Part shown: positions 26,012-34,861 of the stretch, in pieces
Layout: every line of letters begins with the position of its first letter
How positions within the stretch are numbered: position 1 is the stretch's first letter
NCBI RefSeq assembly: GCF_014650495.1
Contig: NZ_BMVB01000002.1
Span: 62,001 to 126,000 of the forward strand
DNA: 64,000 nt
Reading direction: 5' to 3'
Origin: Streptomyces cinnamoneus
Lineage (GTDB): Bacteria > Actinomycetota > Actinomycetes > Streptomycetales > Streptomycetaceae
Translations under genes and position numbers: made by a program
Notes under the pieces: model-generated
The model's input: the letters and a program-made list of their open reading frames with translations, nothing else
What the model was told of the DNA's origin: nothing
The model's database searches: none

Positions 26012-26761
26012 CGGCTGGTCCCCTTGCGGTTCGTTGCTGACCCAGGTGCCGCGCAGCCCGGAGAAGGACGAGCGGACGTGGATCGGGATGTTGTAACGGC
26101 GTGCGTACTCGACGCAACGGTGCAGCAGCACCTTGGAACCGGACGCGGCCAGCTCCAGCATGTCCTCGAACGAGATCCACTCGATCTTGCGGGCCTTCTT
26201 CACGACCCGCGGGTCGGCGGTGAAGACACCGTCGACGTCCGTGTAGATCTCGCACACCTCGGCGTCCAGCGCGGCCGCCAGCGCGACGGCGGTGGTGTCG
26301 CTGCCGCCCCGGCCCAGGGTCGTGATGTCCTTCTTGTCCTGGGACACACCCTGGAAGCCCGCCACGATCGCGATGTTGCCCGCGTCCACGGACTGCTGGA
26401 TGCGGCCCGGCGTGACGTCGATGATGCGCGCTTTGTTGTGGACCGAGTCGGTGATGACTCCAGCCTGGCTGCCGGTGAACGACTGCGCCTCGTGACCGAG
26501 GTTTTTGATCGCCATCGCCAGCAGCGCCATGGAGATCCGCTCTCCGGCGGTCAGCAGCATGTCGAACTCACGTCCGGCAGGGATCGGGGAAACCTGCCCG
26601 GCGAGATCGATCAACTCGTCCGTCGTGTCGCCCATCGCGGAAACCACGACGACCACCTGGTGGCCGTTCTTCTTGGCTTCCACGACTCGCTTGGCGACCC
26701 GCTTGATGCCTTCGGCATCGGCAACGGAGGAGCCTCCGTACTTCTGCACGACAAGGCCCAC
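25490..26761 (-). CDS. ask: Aspartokinase (alpha chain)
   Basis: 423 aa. It has the kinase signature [13 protein letters not shown] at residues 7-19 and two C-terminal ACT domains (from about 265) for feedback control by lysine and threonine. GTG start. It catalyses the first step of the aspartate family pathway. As in other actinobacteria the gene also appears to encode the regulatory beta chain from an internal start. Confidence 0.96.
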   Translation of the reverse strand: MGLVVQKYGGSSVADAEGIKRVAKRVVEAKKNGHQVVVVVSAMGDTTDELIDLAGQVSPIPAGREFDMLLTAGERISMALLAMAIKNLGHEAQSFTGSQAGVITDSVHNKARIIDVTPGRIQQSVDAGNIAIVAGFQGVSQDKKDITTLGRGGSDTTAVALAAALDAEVCEIYTDVDGVFTADPRVVKKARKIEWISFEDMLELAASGSKVLLHRCVEYARRYNIPIHVRSSFSGLRGTWVSNEPQGDQPMEQAIISGVAHDTSEAKVTVVGVPDKPGEAATIFRAISDAEINIDMIVQNVSAASTGLTDISFTLPKTEGRKAIEALEKTKSRVGFDSLRYDDQIAKISLVGAGMKTNPGVTATFFEALSNAGVNIELISTSEIRISVVTRADDVNEAVRAVHTAFGLDTDSDEAVVYGGTGR

Positions 26762-26871
26762 GTGCGCTCCTCGCAGCTATACATATGCGTAATGCGGTCG
26801 GGTCCGAGTCTAACGAGCGGCCGGAACGGGCCGCGCCGGTGTCACATGGTGAGATTTCCGGTCGTAGGCCG

Positions 26872-27450
26872 TCAGTCGGCGAATTCCTTCAGCTCCTCGG
26901 TCTCCAGGACGATGCCGACGGGGTCGGGGAGCTCGATGCGCTCGCCGAAGGACCGAATGATGATGCTGCGGTACTCGCCCTTCTTCGGCTCCGTGTGCAC
27001 GGTGATCACGCACCGCTCGCGGTCGACGAGGAGATACACGGGGATGCCCACAGCCGCGTACCCGTCGCGCTTCTCCCACCGGTCCCGACGATCGGTGTCG
27101 GAATCGCGCGAGGTGATCTCGACCGTCATCAGCACACCCTTGGGATCGGCCCACTCTCCCTGGCCCGCGAAGTGCTTCCGGGGTGTGAGGGAGCCGTCCG
27201 GGCGGGCCCGGCCCCTGCGGTACGTCTCTACCTTCAGCCCCTGCTCAAGGTAGAGACGAAGATCCGGTCGCTGCTGCATGCACTGCTCCAGCAGCCACAT
27301 GGCGATCTCGCCGTGGTTACCGTCCGGCACCGGCTTGACCTCTACCTTTCCGTTGATGAACTCAAGCCGGACGGTCTCCGGCGCCCTGTGGGCAAGCTCC
27401 TCGAACTCTTCGATGGACAGCAGTGGCTGGGCGGTCATCCTCGGGGTCAT
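26872..27450 (-). CDS. Uma2-family (DUF820) putative endonuclease
   Basis: 192 aa from an ATG with GGAGGAGG upstream. The VRLEFINGKVEV, MTVEITSRDS and KRDGYAAVGIPVYLLVD segments give the PD-(D/E)xK-like fold of Uma2 proteins, common accessory genes in Streptomyces and cyanobacteria with unknown targets. It lies 47 bp downstream of the wHTH protein gene in the same direction. Confidence 0.88.
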   Translation of the reverse strand: MTPRMTAQPLLSIEEFEELAHRAPETVRLEFINGKVEVKPVPDGNHGEIAMWLLEQCMQQRPDLRLYLEQGLKVETYRRGRARPDGSLTPRKHFAGQGEWADPKGVLMTVEITSRDSDTDRRDRWEKRDGYAAVGIPVYLLVDRERCVITVHTEPKKGEYRSIIIRSFGERIELPDPVGIVLETEELKEFAD

Positions 27451-27497
27451 GGCGTCGCCTCCTCCACTCCATGGTGCCCTCGCCAAGGGCGGCGCGG

Positions 27498-28487
27498 TCA
27501 TGTACGCGCCTTACGGGCGATACCGGCCGCAGCGCGGAGGACGTCGACGCGCCGCGTGACCTCCTCGGGCGGCAGGGCCGACCAGTCGTCCTGCCCGTCG
27601 CCCCAGGGGTCCTCGGACAGAAAGGTCTCCGGGATGTCCGGGGGGACCTGCGCACACTTCGCGCACTCTCCGTCCCCCATGGCAGTGGCGATATCCACAT
27701 TGCTGCAGCAGATGCACGCCTGCATGCTCGTACTCACATACGAGGGCGGCGCGGAGCGGTCGTTGTAGGCCGGTACGGGCCTCGGGGGCAGAGGCGGCAT
27801 TTTGGTCTCCAGTCGTTTGCGTACGAAGCCGGCCGGGCTGTGGATCTGCGGCGGCAGCCCGGCCGTGACCGCCGCCACCAGTTGTTCCGTGGTGATGTGA
27901 CGGCTCAGCCATTCCGCTGCGAGGGGTTCGAGATGGGCGCACTCGGCGGCCGAGAGCGTCAGCCGGGGGTCGGCGTGGCGGAGGGCGACCAGGGCCCCGT
28001 ACGCGCGGGAGCGCCGCGGTGCGGGGGCCTCACGGACCGGACCGGGTACGGACTCGGCTTCCGGCTCGGTTTCCGGCTCGGGGGCGCCCTCCGTGGGCAC
28101 CTCGCCGCGCTCGAACCGCTTCCACCACTCCCCCGAGCGGGCGGTCCGGGAGAAGAACGTCCGCGTCACCCAGCGCACGCCGCGCTCTGTGGTGGCAGCC
28201 ACCTGGCGATAGAACACGTGCCCGGCATCCTTCAGGCGCCCCAGCGCCGTCCGGCACGCCAGTTGGCCATAGTCCGGCAGGACTTTGGCCAGCGTCTTCG
28301 CGTCCATCGCCGCCCCTTCGGGCAGCCGGTCGATGAACGCGGCGATGGCCGCCTCACGCCTGGGCAGATGTGCGAAGTCGTCGCCGGTGGGCGGCTCCTG
28401 GTCGGGCGCGTTGCGCTTGCCGAAGCCGGGATTGGCCATGGGGTGTGCGGGGGCGGGCAGGGCAGCACTAAGGTGGGCAACAGCCAC
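27498..28487 (-). CDS. Winged-helix protein with C-terminal zinc ribbon
   Basis: 329 aa from a GTG, or 313 aa from the ATG at 28439; neither has a strong RBS. A winged-helix-like segment (about 50-110: DAKTLAKVLPDYG, TALGRLKDAGHVFYR) is followed by a Pro/Glu linker, a second helical domain, and two Cys pairs (CICC near residue 245 and CAKC near 265) that could form a zinc ribbon. Similar proteins are annotated MarR-like or DNA-binding in Streptomyces. Accessory; role unknown. Confidence 0.7.
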   Translation of the reverse strand: MAVAHLSAALPAPAHPMANPGFGKRNAPDQEPPTGDDFAHLPRREAAIAAFIDRLPEGAAMDAKTLAKVLPDYGQLACRTALGRLKDAGHVFYRQVAATTERGVRWVTRTFFSRTARSGEWWKRFERGEVPTEGAPEPETEPEAESVPGPVREAPAPRRSRAYGALVALRHADPRLTLSAAECAHLEPLAAEWLSRHITTEQLVAAVTAGLPPQIHSPAGFVRKRLETKMPPLPPRPVPAYNDRSAPPSYVSTSMQACICCSNVDIATAMGDGECAKCAQVPPDIPETFLSEDPWGDGQDDWSALPPEEVTRRVDVLRAAAGIARKART

Positions 28488-28663
28488 GGATCGACTCTCA
28501 TTCGATCTCGGAGGTCAGACCCCGGTTGGTGTTGTCAGCACCGGCCGGGGTTGTTTGTTGCTCGCACGCTAGGGCGTCGGCACGCCGCGTCGCAACCCGA
28601 TCACCCAAAGTCATCCCGCTTGTGGTAAAGGCGACTTGGTGGTGGGTGGGTGGGAGATAGCTC

Positions 28664-28966
28664 CTACCGACCATTCCTTGAAAGCAGGGCTCGGGTCTCG
28701 GAGCTCGGGGCGTACCGCAGAAATGCCGCCCAGGCGACGGGGGTTACATCGAGTCTCGGAGCTCGGGGGTCGAGCTTCGAGTCCCGGACGAGGACGGCGT
28801 GGGGGCCGGTGGCGACTTCGACGCAGGCCTCGCCGCCCTCATCGCTGTAGCTGGACTTCCGCCAGGCAAAGGCGACTTCAACGCAGGCCTCACCGCCATC
28901 GCCGCTGTAGCTGGACTTGAACCATTCCAGCGCCTCGTAACTACCTATCGCACACTCGCGGTTCAT
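28664..28966 (-). CDS. DUF397 protein with internal duplication
   Basis: 100 aa. The DUF397 core (KSSYS...GGEACVEVA...VRDSK) is present, but the KSSYSxxGGEACVEVA block occurs twice, exactly 20 codons apart. DUF397 proteins pair with DUF5753 HTH regulators (WhiJ/BldB-type loci) and modulate them. The start overlaps the stop of the upstream regulator (ATGA). Confidence 0.85.
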   Translation of the reverse strand: MNRECAIGSYEALEWFKSSYSGDGGEACVEVAFAWRKSSYSDEGGEACVEVATGPHAVLVRDSKLDPRAPRLDVTPVAWAAFLRYAPSSETRALLSRNGR

Positions 28967-29783
28967 AGCTCCCCTAGCGTCTTCTCCAGCAGACTCACCG
29001 TGTCTTCCGGGGTGAGGGCCTGCGACCGCAGGATGGCATAGCGCATGTTCAGCTCCGAGACGCACTTCGGGTCCGCGAGCAGCACGCTGGCCTTCTGGCC
29101 CTCGAAGTAGACCAGTCGCTGGTGATCCTGGGTCTCCAGCACATACAACGGGCCAGACAGGCCTGCATGCGTCTCGCGACGCGTCGGCATGATCTGAATG
29201 TCCACATTCCGCAGCCGGCGAGTTCGAGCAGATGACGCAACTGGCCCCGCATGACTTCCCTGCCACCGATCCACCGCTCCAGCGTGACCTGCTCGACCAC
29301 GGCATTGATCACCGCACGCGGAGTCCGGTGCAGCAATTGCTGGCGCTCCGTACGAGCCGCTACGCCCTCCTCGATCTCGTCGTCATCGAGGACTGGCCGA
29401 TTGCTCCGGAACACCGCCTGTGCGTACTCCTCAGTCTGGAGAAGACCCGGAATCACATGGTTCTGGTAGATCCCCAGCGACGCGCACTCCGCCTCGTATC
29501 GCGCGTACTCCTCGAACCAGTCCGGGAATTTGCTCTGCACAATATGCTCAGCCGCATCCCGCAACAGCCCACCCGCGTTGCACAACAACTCAGCGGCATC
29601 GACGAGTTGGAGCTGCGGCTTCCGCCGCCCCTGCTCCACCGACTTCACCAACTCCACCGAGTACCCGGCCTCCTGGGCCAGTTGCTCCCGGCTCACCCCC
29701 GCCCGCTTGCGCCAGCCCATCAACTGGCTGCCGAACATCCGCATGGTCGCCGACCTGGTCTGCGCTTGCCTGTCGCCCGACAT
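28963..29783 (-). pseudogene. Frameshifted XRE/DUF5753 regulator
   Basis: An XRE HTH (residues about 15-70, SREQLAQEAGYSVELVKSVE) followed by the DUF5753 ligand-type domain. After ERWIGGREVMRGQLRHLLEL the frame runs into non-family sequence. The family sequence (NVDIQIMPTRRETH through LEKTLGEL) resumes in the neighbouring frame and ends at 28963. The break is near 29211-29217, where one extra C would restore GGC-CTG-CGG. Either a real 1-bp deletion or a sequencing error. Two separate open frames are therefore visible (29049-29783 and 28963-29274). Confidence 0.85.
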
Positions 29784-29966
29784 GTTTCTCCCCTCCGGCC
29801 ATTCCCCGCCGGCCGCGTCTCACACGCAGGTTAGACACGATCACGCATCGTGTTTGCGGTAAGAGCACAAATCACCCCGCGAGCCGGGCGCGAGCGTCCG
29901 CACGCCGTCGCGCGTTCGGCGCCGGACACCGACAGTGGAAGGGAGGCGCGGCTCTGGGAGGCAGCG

Positions 29967-30185
29967 ATGATGTACGACCGCAAGGCCGAGGCAGACATGC
30001 GGCTGTATTCGGAGAAGAAGGCGGCCGAGCTGGCACAGAAGCGCCGCGAGGCCGAAGCCGAAGCGGCACGGTCCCGGGCCGATGCCGAAGCCGCTGAGGA
30101 GACGGGGGCCGAAGCCGACCCCGAGCTCGACGACAGCGAAACGGAATCGGCCCGCGGCCGGGGGATCAGCTCCCCAGGGACCTGA
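29967..30185 (+). CDS. Small Ala/Glu-rich coiled-coil protein (72 aa)
   Basis: ATG with GGGAGG 4 nt upstream. The sequence starts MMYDRKAEADMRLYSEKKAA and continues as an uninterrupted charged helix with heptad-like spacing, then an acidic tail. Its 3' 20 bp overlap the convergent DUF5063 gene. I do not recognise it. Confidence 0.5.
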   Translation: MMYDRKAEADMRLYSEKKAAELAQKRREAEAEAARSRADAEAAEETGAEADPELDDSETESARGRGISSPGT

Positions 30186-30825
30186 TCCCCAGCGGGCCGC
30201 CGATCTCCGCCGCCATGACCCGCCCGGCCTCCTCGGCCAGCTGCTCGTCGACCACCGCGTCCGTGTCGAGCCCGTCGAGCTCGGCCAGCGGCTGGTCGAG
30301 CCGGACGTGCGCGACCAGCGACTGCAGGGCGCGCAGGCAGGCGGAGGCGGTGGGGCCCCAGTTGGAGAGGTAGGAGAACTGCCACCACCACAGGGCCTCG
30401 CTGACGCGGCCGTCGCGGTAGTGCGCCATGCCGTGCCGCAGGTCGGTGATGATGTCGGCGAGGTCGTCGGAGATCCGGGACGCGACAGGCGCGCTGCGCG
30501 GCACGTAGGGGTCGAAGACCTCGGAGTAGACGTCCACCGGGTCGAGCATGGCCGCGAACCGCTCGCGCAGCTCGTCGACGTCCGGCTCGGGGCCGACGTC
30601 CGGCTCGTACGGCTCGTCCGGGAGGAAGTCCTCGTGCGCGCCCAGCCGGCCGCCCGTGAGGAGCAGCTGGGAGACCTCCAGCAGCAGGAAGGGCACGGCA
30701 CTGTCGGGTTCGTCGCCGCGGGACACCTCGGCGACGGCCACGATGAAGCTCTCGATCGAATCCGCGACGGAGACGACGAAGTCGTCCGGGTCGCGCTTCG
30801 CGTCGTGCAGCGTTGCGTCAGACAT
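30166..30825 (-). CDS. DUF5063 domain protein
   Basis: 219 aa, mostly helical and acidic; the [20 protein letters not shown] and [15 protein letters not shown] segments identify DUF5063, of unknown function and conserved next to recR in Streptomyces. ATG preceded by AGGGAGA; the start lies 8 bp inside the recR 3' end, so it is coupled to recR. Confidence 0.85.
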   Translation of the reverse strand: MSDATLHDAKRDPDDFVVSVADSIESFIVAVAEVSRGDEPDSAVPFLLLEVSQLLLTGGRLGAHEDFLPDEPYEPDVGPEPDVDELRERFAAMLDPVDVYSEVFDPYVPRSAPVASRISDDLADIITDLRHGMAHYRDGRVSEALWWWQFSYLSNWGPTASACLRALQSLVAHVRLDQPLAELDGLDTDAVVDEQLAEEAGRVMAAEIGGPLGIRSLGS

Positions 30826-31417
30826 CGAGAAGTCGTCTCCCTTCGAAGGCACGCCCGAGCGTGACCTCGTCGGCATATTCAAGGTCGCCGCCGACGGGCA
30901 GGCCACTGGCCAGCCGTGTGACCTTCATCCCCATCGGCTTCACCATGCGGGCGAGGTACGTGGCGGTGGCTTCTCCCTCAAGGTTGGGGTCGGTGGCCAG
31001 GATCAGCTCGGTGACCGTGCCGTCCGCGAGCCGGGCGAGCAGCTCACGGATGCGCAGGTCGTCCGGTCCCACGCCCTCGATGGGGCTGATGGCCCCGCCG
31101 AGCACGTGGTAGCGGCCGCGGAACTCGCGCGTCCGCTCGATGGCGACGACGTCCTTGGGCTCTTCCACGACGCAGATGACGGCGAGGTCGCGGCGCGGGT
31201 CCTGACAGACCCGGCACCGCTCCTCCTGCGCCACGTTGCCGCAGACCGCGCAGAACCGGACCTTCGCCTTGACCTCGGTCAGCGCGTGGGCGAGCCGGCG
31301 GACGTCGGCCGGCTCCGCCTGGAGGATGTGGAACGCGATCCGCTGGGCGCTCTTGGGACCGACGCCGGGCAGCCTGCCCAGTTCGTCGATGAGGTCCTGG
31401 ACTACGCCTTCATACAC
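30818..31417 (-). CDS. recR: Recombination protein RecR
   Basis: 199 aa. N-terminal HhH ([15 protein letters not shown]), C4 zinc finger ([16 protein letters not shown], about 57-72), Toprim domain ([10 protein letters not shown]) and the C-terminal [15 protein letters not shown] motif. It acts with RecF/RecO in RecA loading at gaps. The ybaB-recR order is the usual one. Confidence 0.97.
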   Translation of the reverse strand: MYEGVVQDLIDELGRLPGVGPKSAQRIAFHILQAEPADVRRLAHALTEVKAKVRFCAVCGNVAQEERCRVCQDPRRDLAVICVVEEPKDVVAIERTREFRGRYHVLGGAISPIEGVGPDDLRIRELLARLADGTVTELILATDPNLEGEATATYLARMVKPMGMKVTRLASGLPVGGDLEYADEVTLGRAFEGRRLLDV

Positions 31418-31461
31418 GGATCGGGTTCTCCTTCTGCGATGGTCGGGGGCTCAGCCGCGGG

Positions 31462-31797
31462 TCAGAACGGCAGGCCGGGGATGCCGCCGCCGAGGCCCTG
31501 GGCGAGGGGGCCGAGCTTCTGCTGCTGCAGCTGCTGGGCGGTCGCGTTGGCGTCGCGCACGGCGGCGAGGACGAGATCGGCGAGGGTCTCGGTGTCCTCC
31601 GGGTCCACGGCCTTGGGGTCGATGACCAGGCCCTGGAGCTCACAGGCACCGTTGACGGTGGCCTTCACGAGGCCGCCGCCCGCCGTGCCCTCGACGAGGG
31701 TGCGCGCCAGCTCTTCCTGGGCCGCGGCGAGGTCCTGCTGCATCTTCTGGGCCTGCTGAAGCAGCTGCTGCATGTTGGGCTGGCCACCGGGGATCAC
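31462..31797 (-). CDS. ybaB: YbaB/EbfC nucleoid-associated protein
   Basis: 111 aa from a GTG ([13 protein letters not shown]) with AGGAG 8 nt upstream; a TTG at 31821 is also in frame but lacks an RBS. The Gln-rich coiled-coil N-terminus ([17 protein letters not shown]) and [15 protein letters not shown] strand fit the dimeric DNA-binding family encoded between dnaX and recR. Confidence 0.93.
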   Translation of the reverse strand: MIPGGQPNMQQLLQQAQKMQQDLAAAQEELARTLVEGTAGGGLVKATVNGACELQGLVIDPKAVDPEDTETLADLVLAAVRDANATAQQLQQQKLGPLAQGLGGGIPGLPF

Positions 31798-31920
31798 TGG
31801 TTCGCTCCTGGCTGTCGACAACTAATTGCTTCGGTAGCCCGAGCCTACGTGCTCCCCGGGCCGCGCGCCCTACGCCGCAGGAACGAGACCGGGAGCGCCC
31901 GGAAGCGTAGGGGGCGCCTT

Positions 31921-31941
31921 CCCGGACGCTCACCGTCCGGG
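31921..31941. terminator. Hairpin in the ybaB-dnaX gap
   Basis: CCCGGACG and CGTCCGGG pair over 8 bp around CTCAC. Together with the next inverted repeat it probably ends dnaX transcription. Confidence 0.6.
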
Positions 31942-31971
31942 CACCGGGCGACCACCCTCCGCAGCCACGCT

Positions 31972-32009
31972 GCCGCTGATCAGGGGCAGATCAGGGGCAG
32001 ATCAGCGGC
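31972..32009. repeat. Inverted repeat enclosing tandem GATCAGGGGCA units
   Basis: The arms GCCGCTGATC and GATCAGCGGC (10 bp, perfect) flank two tandem 11-bp GATCAGGGGCA copies (31978-31999), 20 bp after the dnaX stop. Possible terminator or protein-binding array. Confidence 0.6.
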
Positions 32010-32029
32010 CGATCGGCAGCGGCACCCGG

Positions 32030-34300
32030 CTATTCGTTGGCGATCTCTTCGATGACCGTTGCGCCCAGCTCGCGGACGATCAGGTCGTGGCCGGTGAGGG
32101 CGGTGTCGTCGAGGTCGGGGTCGTCCTCGGCGGGCACGTCGTCCTCGGGTGCGACCGGCGGCGGCTCGGGCTCGCGGTACTGCTGCGCGGGCCCGGCCGA
32201 GGGGGCGGACGGTGCGGGGCGCGACGAGGGGCCCGGCGCCGGGGCGGCCTGCGGCGCCGGCTGGGAGACCGCGGCGGGGGCGTGCGGCGGGGGCGGGCTG
32301 TACGCGACGGAGGGGGCGGGGGCACCGCCACCGAAACCACCACCGGCACCGCCACCGAAACCGCCACCAGCACTGCCGCCGAAGCCTCCGGCGGGCTGAC
32401 CGCCGCCCCCGGAGGGGTCGACCACCATTTCGGTCTTCCACGGCACGCCGAGGTCGCCGAGGGCCTGCCGCAGCACGTCCTCACTGCCGCTGTTGGTGAA
32501 GCTGTCGCGGGCTCCGGCGTTGGAGAAGCCGACCTGCAGGGTGGTGCCGTCGAAGCCGGCGACCTGGGCGTTCTGGCTCAGGAGGATCCACGTGAAACGG
32601 CGGCGGTTCTTGACCGCCTCCAGGATGTTGGGCCACATCTGGCGGGCCTGCCCGACGTCGCCCTGGGCCATGGGCTGGGCCTGGGCCTGGGGCGGGGCGT
32701 ACGCGCCTCCGGCGGCGGCCGGGGCGGGGGCAGCCGGGGCGGCGGCCGCGGAGGGCCAGGCTCCGGCCGCGGAGGCCGGGGCGGGGGCCGCGGGCTGGGC
32801 GGCGGTCGGCCAGGCCCCGGCCTGCGGCGCGGCAGGAACGGCAGGCGCGGAAGCAGCCGGGGCTGCGGGAGCAGCGGCGGGGGCGGCCGCGGCGGGCCAG
32901 GCCCCGGGCCGGGGGCCACCGGGAGCCGCCTGGGGCCCGGCAGCGGGCGGCGGCGCAGGCGGCGCGGCCGGGGTGGCAGGAGCCGGGGCGGCCTCGGGCG
33001 CGCCCGTCACGGCCGCACGGGCGGCCGCGGGCCCGGAGAGCCCGGCGCCGGCCGGAACGGTCGCGGGGGCCTGGGCGTGGGCGTCGGGCCCAGGGACGTA
33101 CCCCACGGCCGGGGCGGCGGCCGGGGCGGCGGCCATGACGGCGCCGCCGCGCTCCAGCCGGTCGAGGCGGGCCCGTACGGAACGTTCGTCGTCGAAGGCG
33201 GCGGGCAGCAGGACGCGGGCGCAGATGAGCTCCAGCTGCAGGCGCGGGGAGGTGGCGCCGCGCATCTCGGTGAGGCCCTCGTTGACGAGGTCGGCGGCGC
33301 GGCTGAGCTCGCCGGCGCCGAAGACGGACGCCTGGGCCTGCATGCGCTCGACGACGTCGACGGGGGCGTCGATGAGGCCCTTCTCGGCGGCGTCGGGGAC
33401 GGCGGCCAGGATCACCAGGTCGCGCAGCCGCTCCAGCAGGTCGGCGACGAACCGGCGCGGGTCGTTGCCGCCCTCGATGACGCGGTCGACGACCTCGAAG
33501 GCGGCCGCGCCGTCGCCCGCGGCGAAGGCGTCGACGACGGCGTCGAGCAGCGAGCCCTCGGTGTAGCCGAGGAGGGAGGTCGCCATGGCGTATGTCACAC
33601 CGGCTTCGGTGGCGCCGGCGAGGAGCTGGTCCATGACGGACATGGAGTCACGGACGGACCCGGCGCCGGCCCGCACGACGAGCGGCAGGACGCCGTCCTC
33701 GACGGGGATGGCCTCGCGCTCGCACACCTCGCCCAGGTAGTCACGCAGGGTGCCCGGCGGGACGAGGCGGAACGGGTAGTGGTGCGTGCGCGACCGGATG
33801 GTGCCGATGACCTTCTCGGGCTCGGTCGTCGCGAAGATGAACTTGAGGTGCTCCGGCGGCTCCTCGACCACCTTCAGCAGGGCGTTGAAGCCCGCCGAGG
33901 TGACCATGTGGGCCTCGTCGATGATGTAGATCTTGTAGCGGCTGGAGGCGGGCCCGAAGAACGCCTTCTCCCGCAGCTCACGGGCGTCGTCCACGCCACC
34001 GTGGGAGGCGGCGTCGATCTCGATGACGTCGATGGACCCGCGTCCGTTGCGCGCGAGGTCGACGCAGGACTGGCACTGTCCGCACGGCGTCGGGGTGGGG
34101 CCCTGCTCGCAGTTCAGACAGCGCGCGAGGATGCGCGCGCTGGTCGTCTTTCCACAGCCGCGCGGCCCGCTGAACAGGTACGCGTGGTTGACCCGGTTGT
34201 TCCGCAGCGCCTGCTGCAGCGGGTCGGTGACATGCTCCTGCCCGATGACCTCGGCGAAGGACTCGGGACGGTAGCGGCGGTAGAGCGCGAGGGACGACAC
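32030..34300 (-). CDS. dnaX: DNA polymerase III subunits gamma/tau
   Basis: 756 aa from a GTG (VSSLALYRRYRP). Clamp-loader AAA+ module with P-loop GPRGCGKTT (45-53), zinc site C64-X8-C73-X2-C76-X2-C79 and Walker B IIDEAH; about 370-560 is a very Ala/Pro/Gly-rich linker; the tau C-terminal domain follows. TATCGT ends 7 nt before the GTG and there is no RBS, suggesting leaderless translation. An SRP RNA gene lies 127 bp upstream. Confidence 0.95.
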   Translation of the reverse strand: MSSLALYRRYRPESFAEVIGQEHVTDPLQQALRNNRVNHAYLFSGPRGCGKTTSARILARCLNCEQGPTPTPCGQCQSCVDLARNGRGSIDVIEIDAASHGGVDDARELREKAFFGPASSRYKIYIIDEAHMVTSAGFNALLKVVEEPPEHLKFIFATTEPEKVIGTIRSRTHHYPFRLVPPGTLRDYLGEVCEREAIPVEDGVLPLVVRAGAGSVRDSMSVMDQLLAGATEAGVTYAMATSLLGYTEGSLLDAVVDAFAAGDGAAAFEVVDRVIEGGNDPRRFVADLLERLRDLVILAAVPDAAEKGLIDAPVDVVERMQAQASVFGAGELSRAADLVNEGLTEMRGATSPRLQLELICARVLLPAAFDDERSVRARLDRLERGGAVMAAAPAAAPAVGYVPGPDAHAQAPATVPAGAGLSGPAAARAAVTGAPEAAPAPATPAAPPAPPPAAGPQAAPGGPRPGAWPAAAAPAAAPAAPAASAPAVPAAPQAGAWPTAAQPAAPAPASAAGAWPSAAAAPAAPAPAAAGGAYAPPQAQAQPMAQGDVGQARQMWPNILEAVKNRRRFTWILLSQNAQVAGFDGTTLQVGFSNAGARDSFTNSGSEDVLRQALGDLGVPWKTEMVVDPSGGGGQPAGGFGGSAGGGFGGGAGGGFGGGAPAPSVAYSPPPPHAPAAVSQPAPQAAPAPGPSSRPAPSAPSAGPAQQYREPEPPPVAPEDDVPAEDDPDLDDTALTGHDLIVRELGATVIEEIANE

Positions 34301-34426
34301 ACCTACGACGATATCGGGCCCCGCTGACAAGTGGTCTCGCTCACAGATCTCCCGGCCCCGGGGCCCCGGGAAGCGGCCCGGGAAACGACCCTGGAAGCGG
34401 CCCTGAAGCGGCCCCGGAAACACAAG

Positions 34427-34515
34427 GGCCCCCCACGCACCCGCCAGAGCCCACTTACCCTTGCTGCCTTCCGGCCCTGGGGGAGTTGGGTGAGATAGCG
34501 CCACGTGAGGGGCTT
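34427..34515 (-). ncRNA. ffs: Signal recognition particle RNA (small bacterial type)
   Basis: The minus strand contains the invariant SRP core GGCCGGAAGGCAGCAAGGG. Flanking arms GCCCCTCACG and CGTGGGGGGC close a long hairpin, giving an RNA of roughly 85-90 nt. TAGGCT at 34528-34523 is a good -10, about 7 nt before the 5' end. End positions are estimates to within about 5 nt. The RNA pairs with Ffh for membrane-protein targeting. Confidence 0.93.
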
Positions 34516-34627
34516 GCCCCCCAGCCTAGCGGATCGCCGGGGGTGCTCGGCCACCCCTCGCCCCTCCCCGCCCTCCCCGAGCGCACGTGTTCGCGAGCAC
34601 CCCTCGGAGTCTTGTATTGTTTGCGGC

Positions 34628-34715
34628 GGAGGATTCGCCTAGAGGCCTAGGGCGCACGCTTGGAAAGCGTGTTGGGGGCAACCCCTCACGAGTTCGAATC
34701 TCGTATCCTCCGCCA
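34628..34715 (+). tRNA. tRNA-Ser (anticodon GGA)
   Basis: Acceptor GGAGGAT/ATCCTCC, anticodon stem CACGC/GCGTG with loop TTGGAAA, a long class II variable arm (TTGGGGGCAACCCCTC), discriminator G and an encoded CCA (34713-34715). TATTGT at 34615-34620 is a likely -10. Confidence 0.95.
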
Positions 34716-34734
34716 GTGCCTCACCGGGCACGAA

Positions 34735-34770
34735 CCGAAGGGCCCCACCGTTCGCGGTGGGGCCCTTCGG
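34735..34770 (+). terminator. Terminator of tRNA-Ser(GGA)
   Basis: 16-bp perfect stem with a TTCG tetraloop, 19 nt after the encoded CCA. Confidence 0.88.
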
Positions 34771-34861
34771 CGTTTCCGTGATCGCGGCTCCGGTGGCCTT
34801 CCCGCCGCACGGCGGCGGCCGGCTCCGGCCCATCAGGGAGCTATGTCCACTTTATATAGAT

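Noticed and set aside
31978..31999. CRISPR-like array after dnaX
   Set aside because: Units are 11 bp, directly adjacent, with no spacers.
32087..34327. Very long plus-strand open frame opposite dnaX
   Set aside because: It is the antisense shadow of the Ala/Pro/Gly-rich dnaX linker; dnaX has intact clamp-loader motifs and the antisense product has none.
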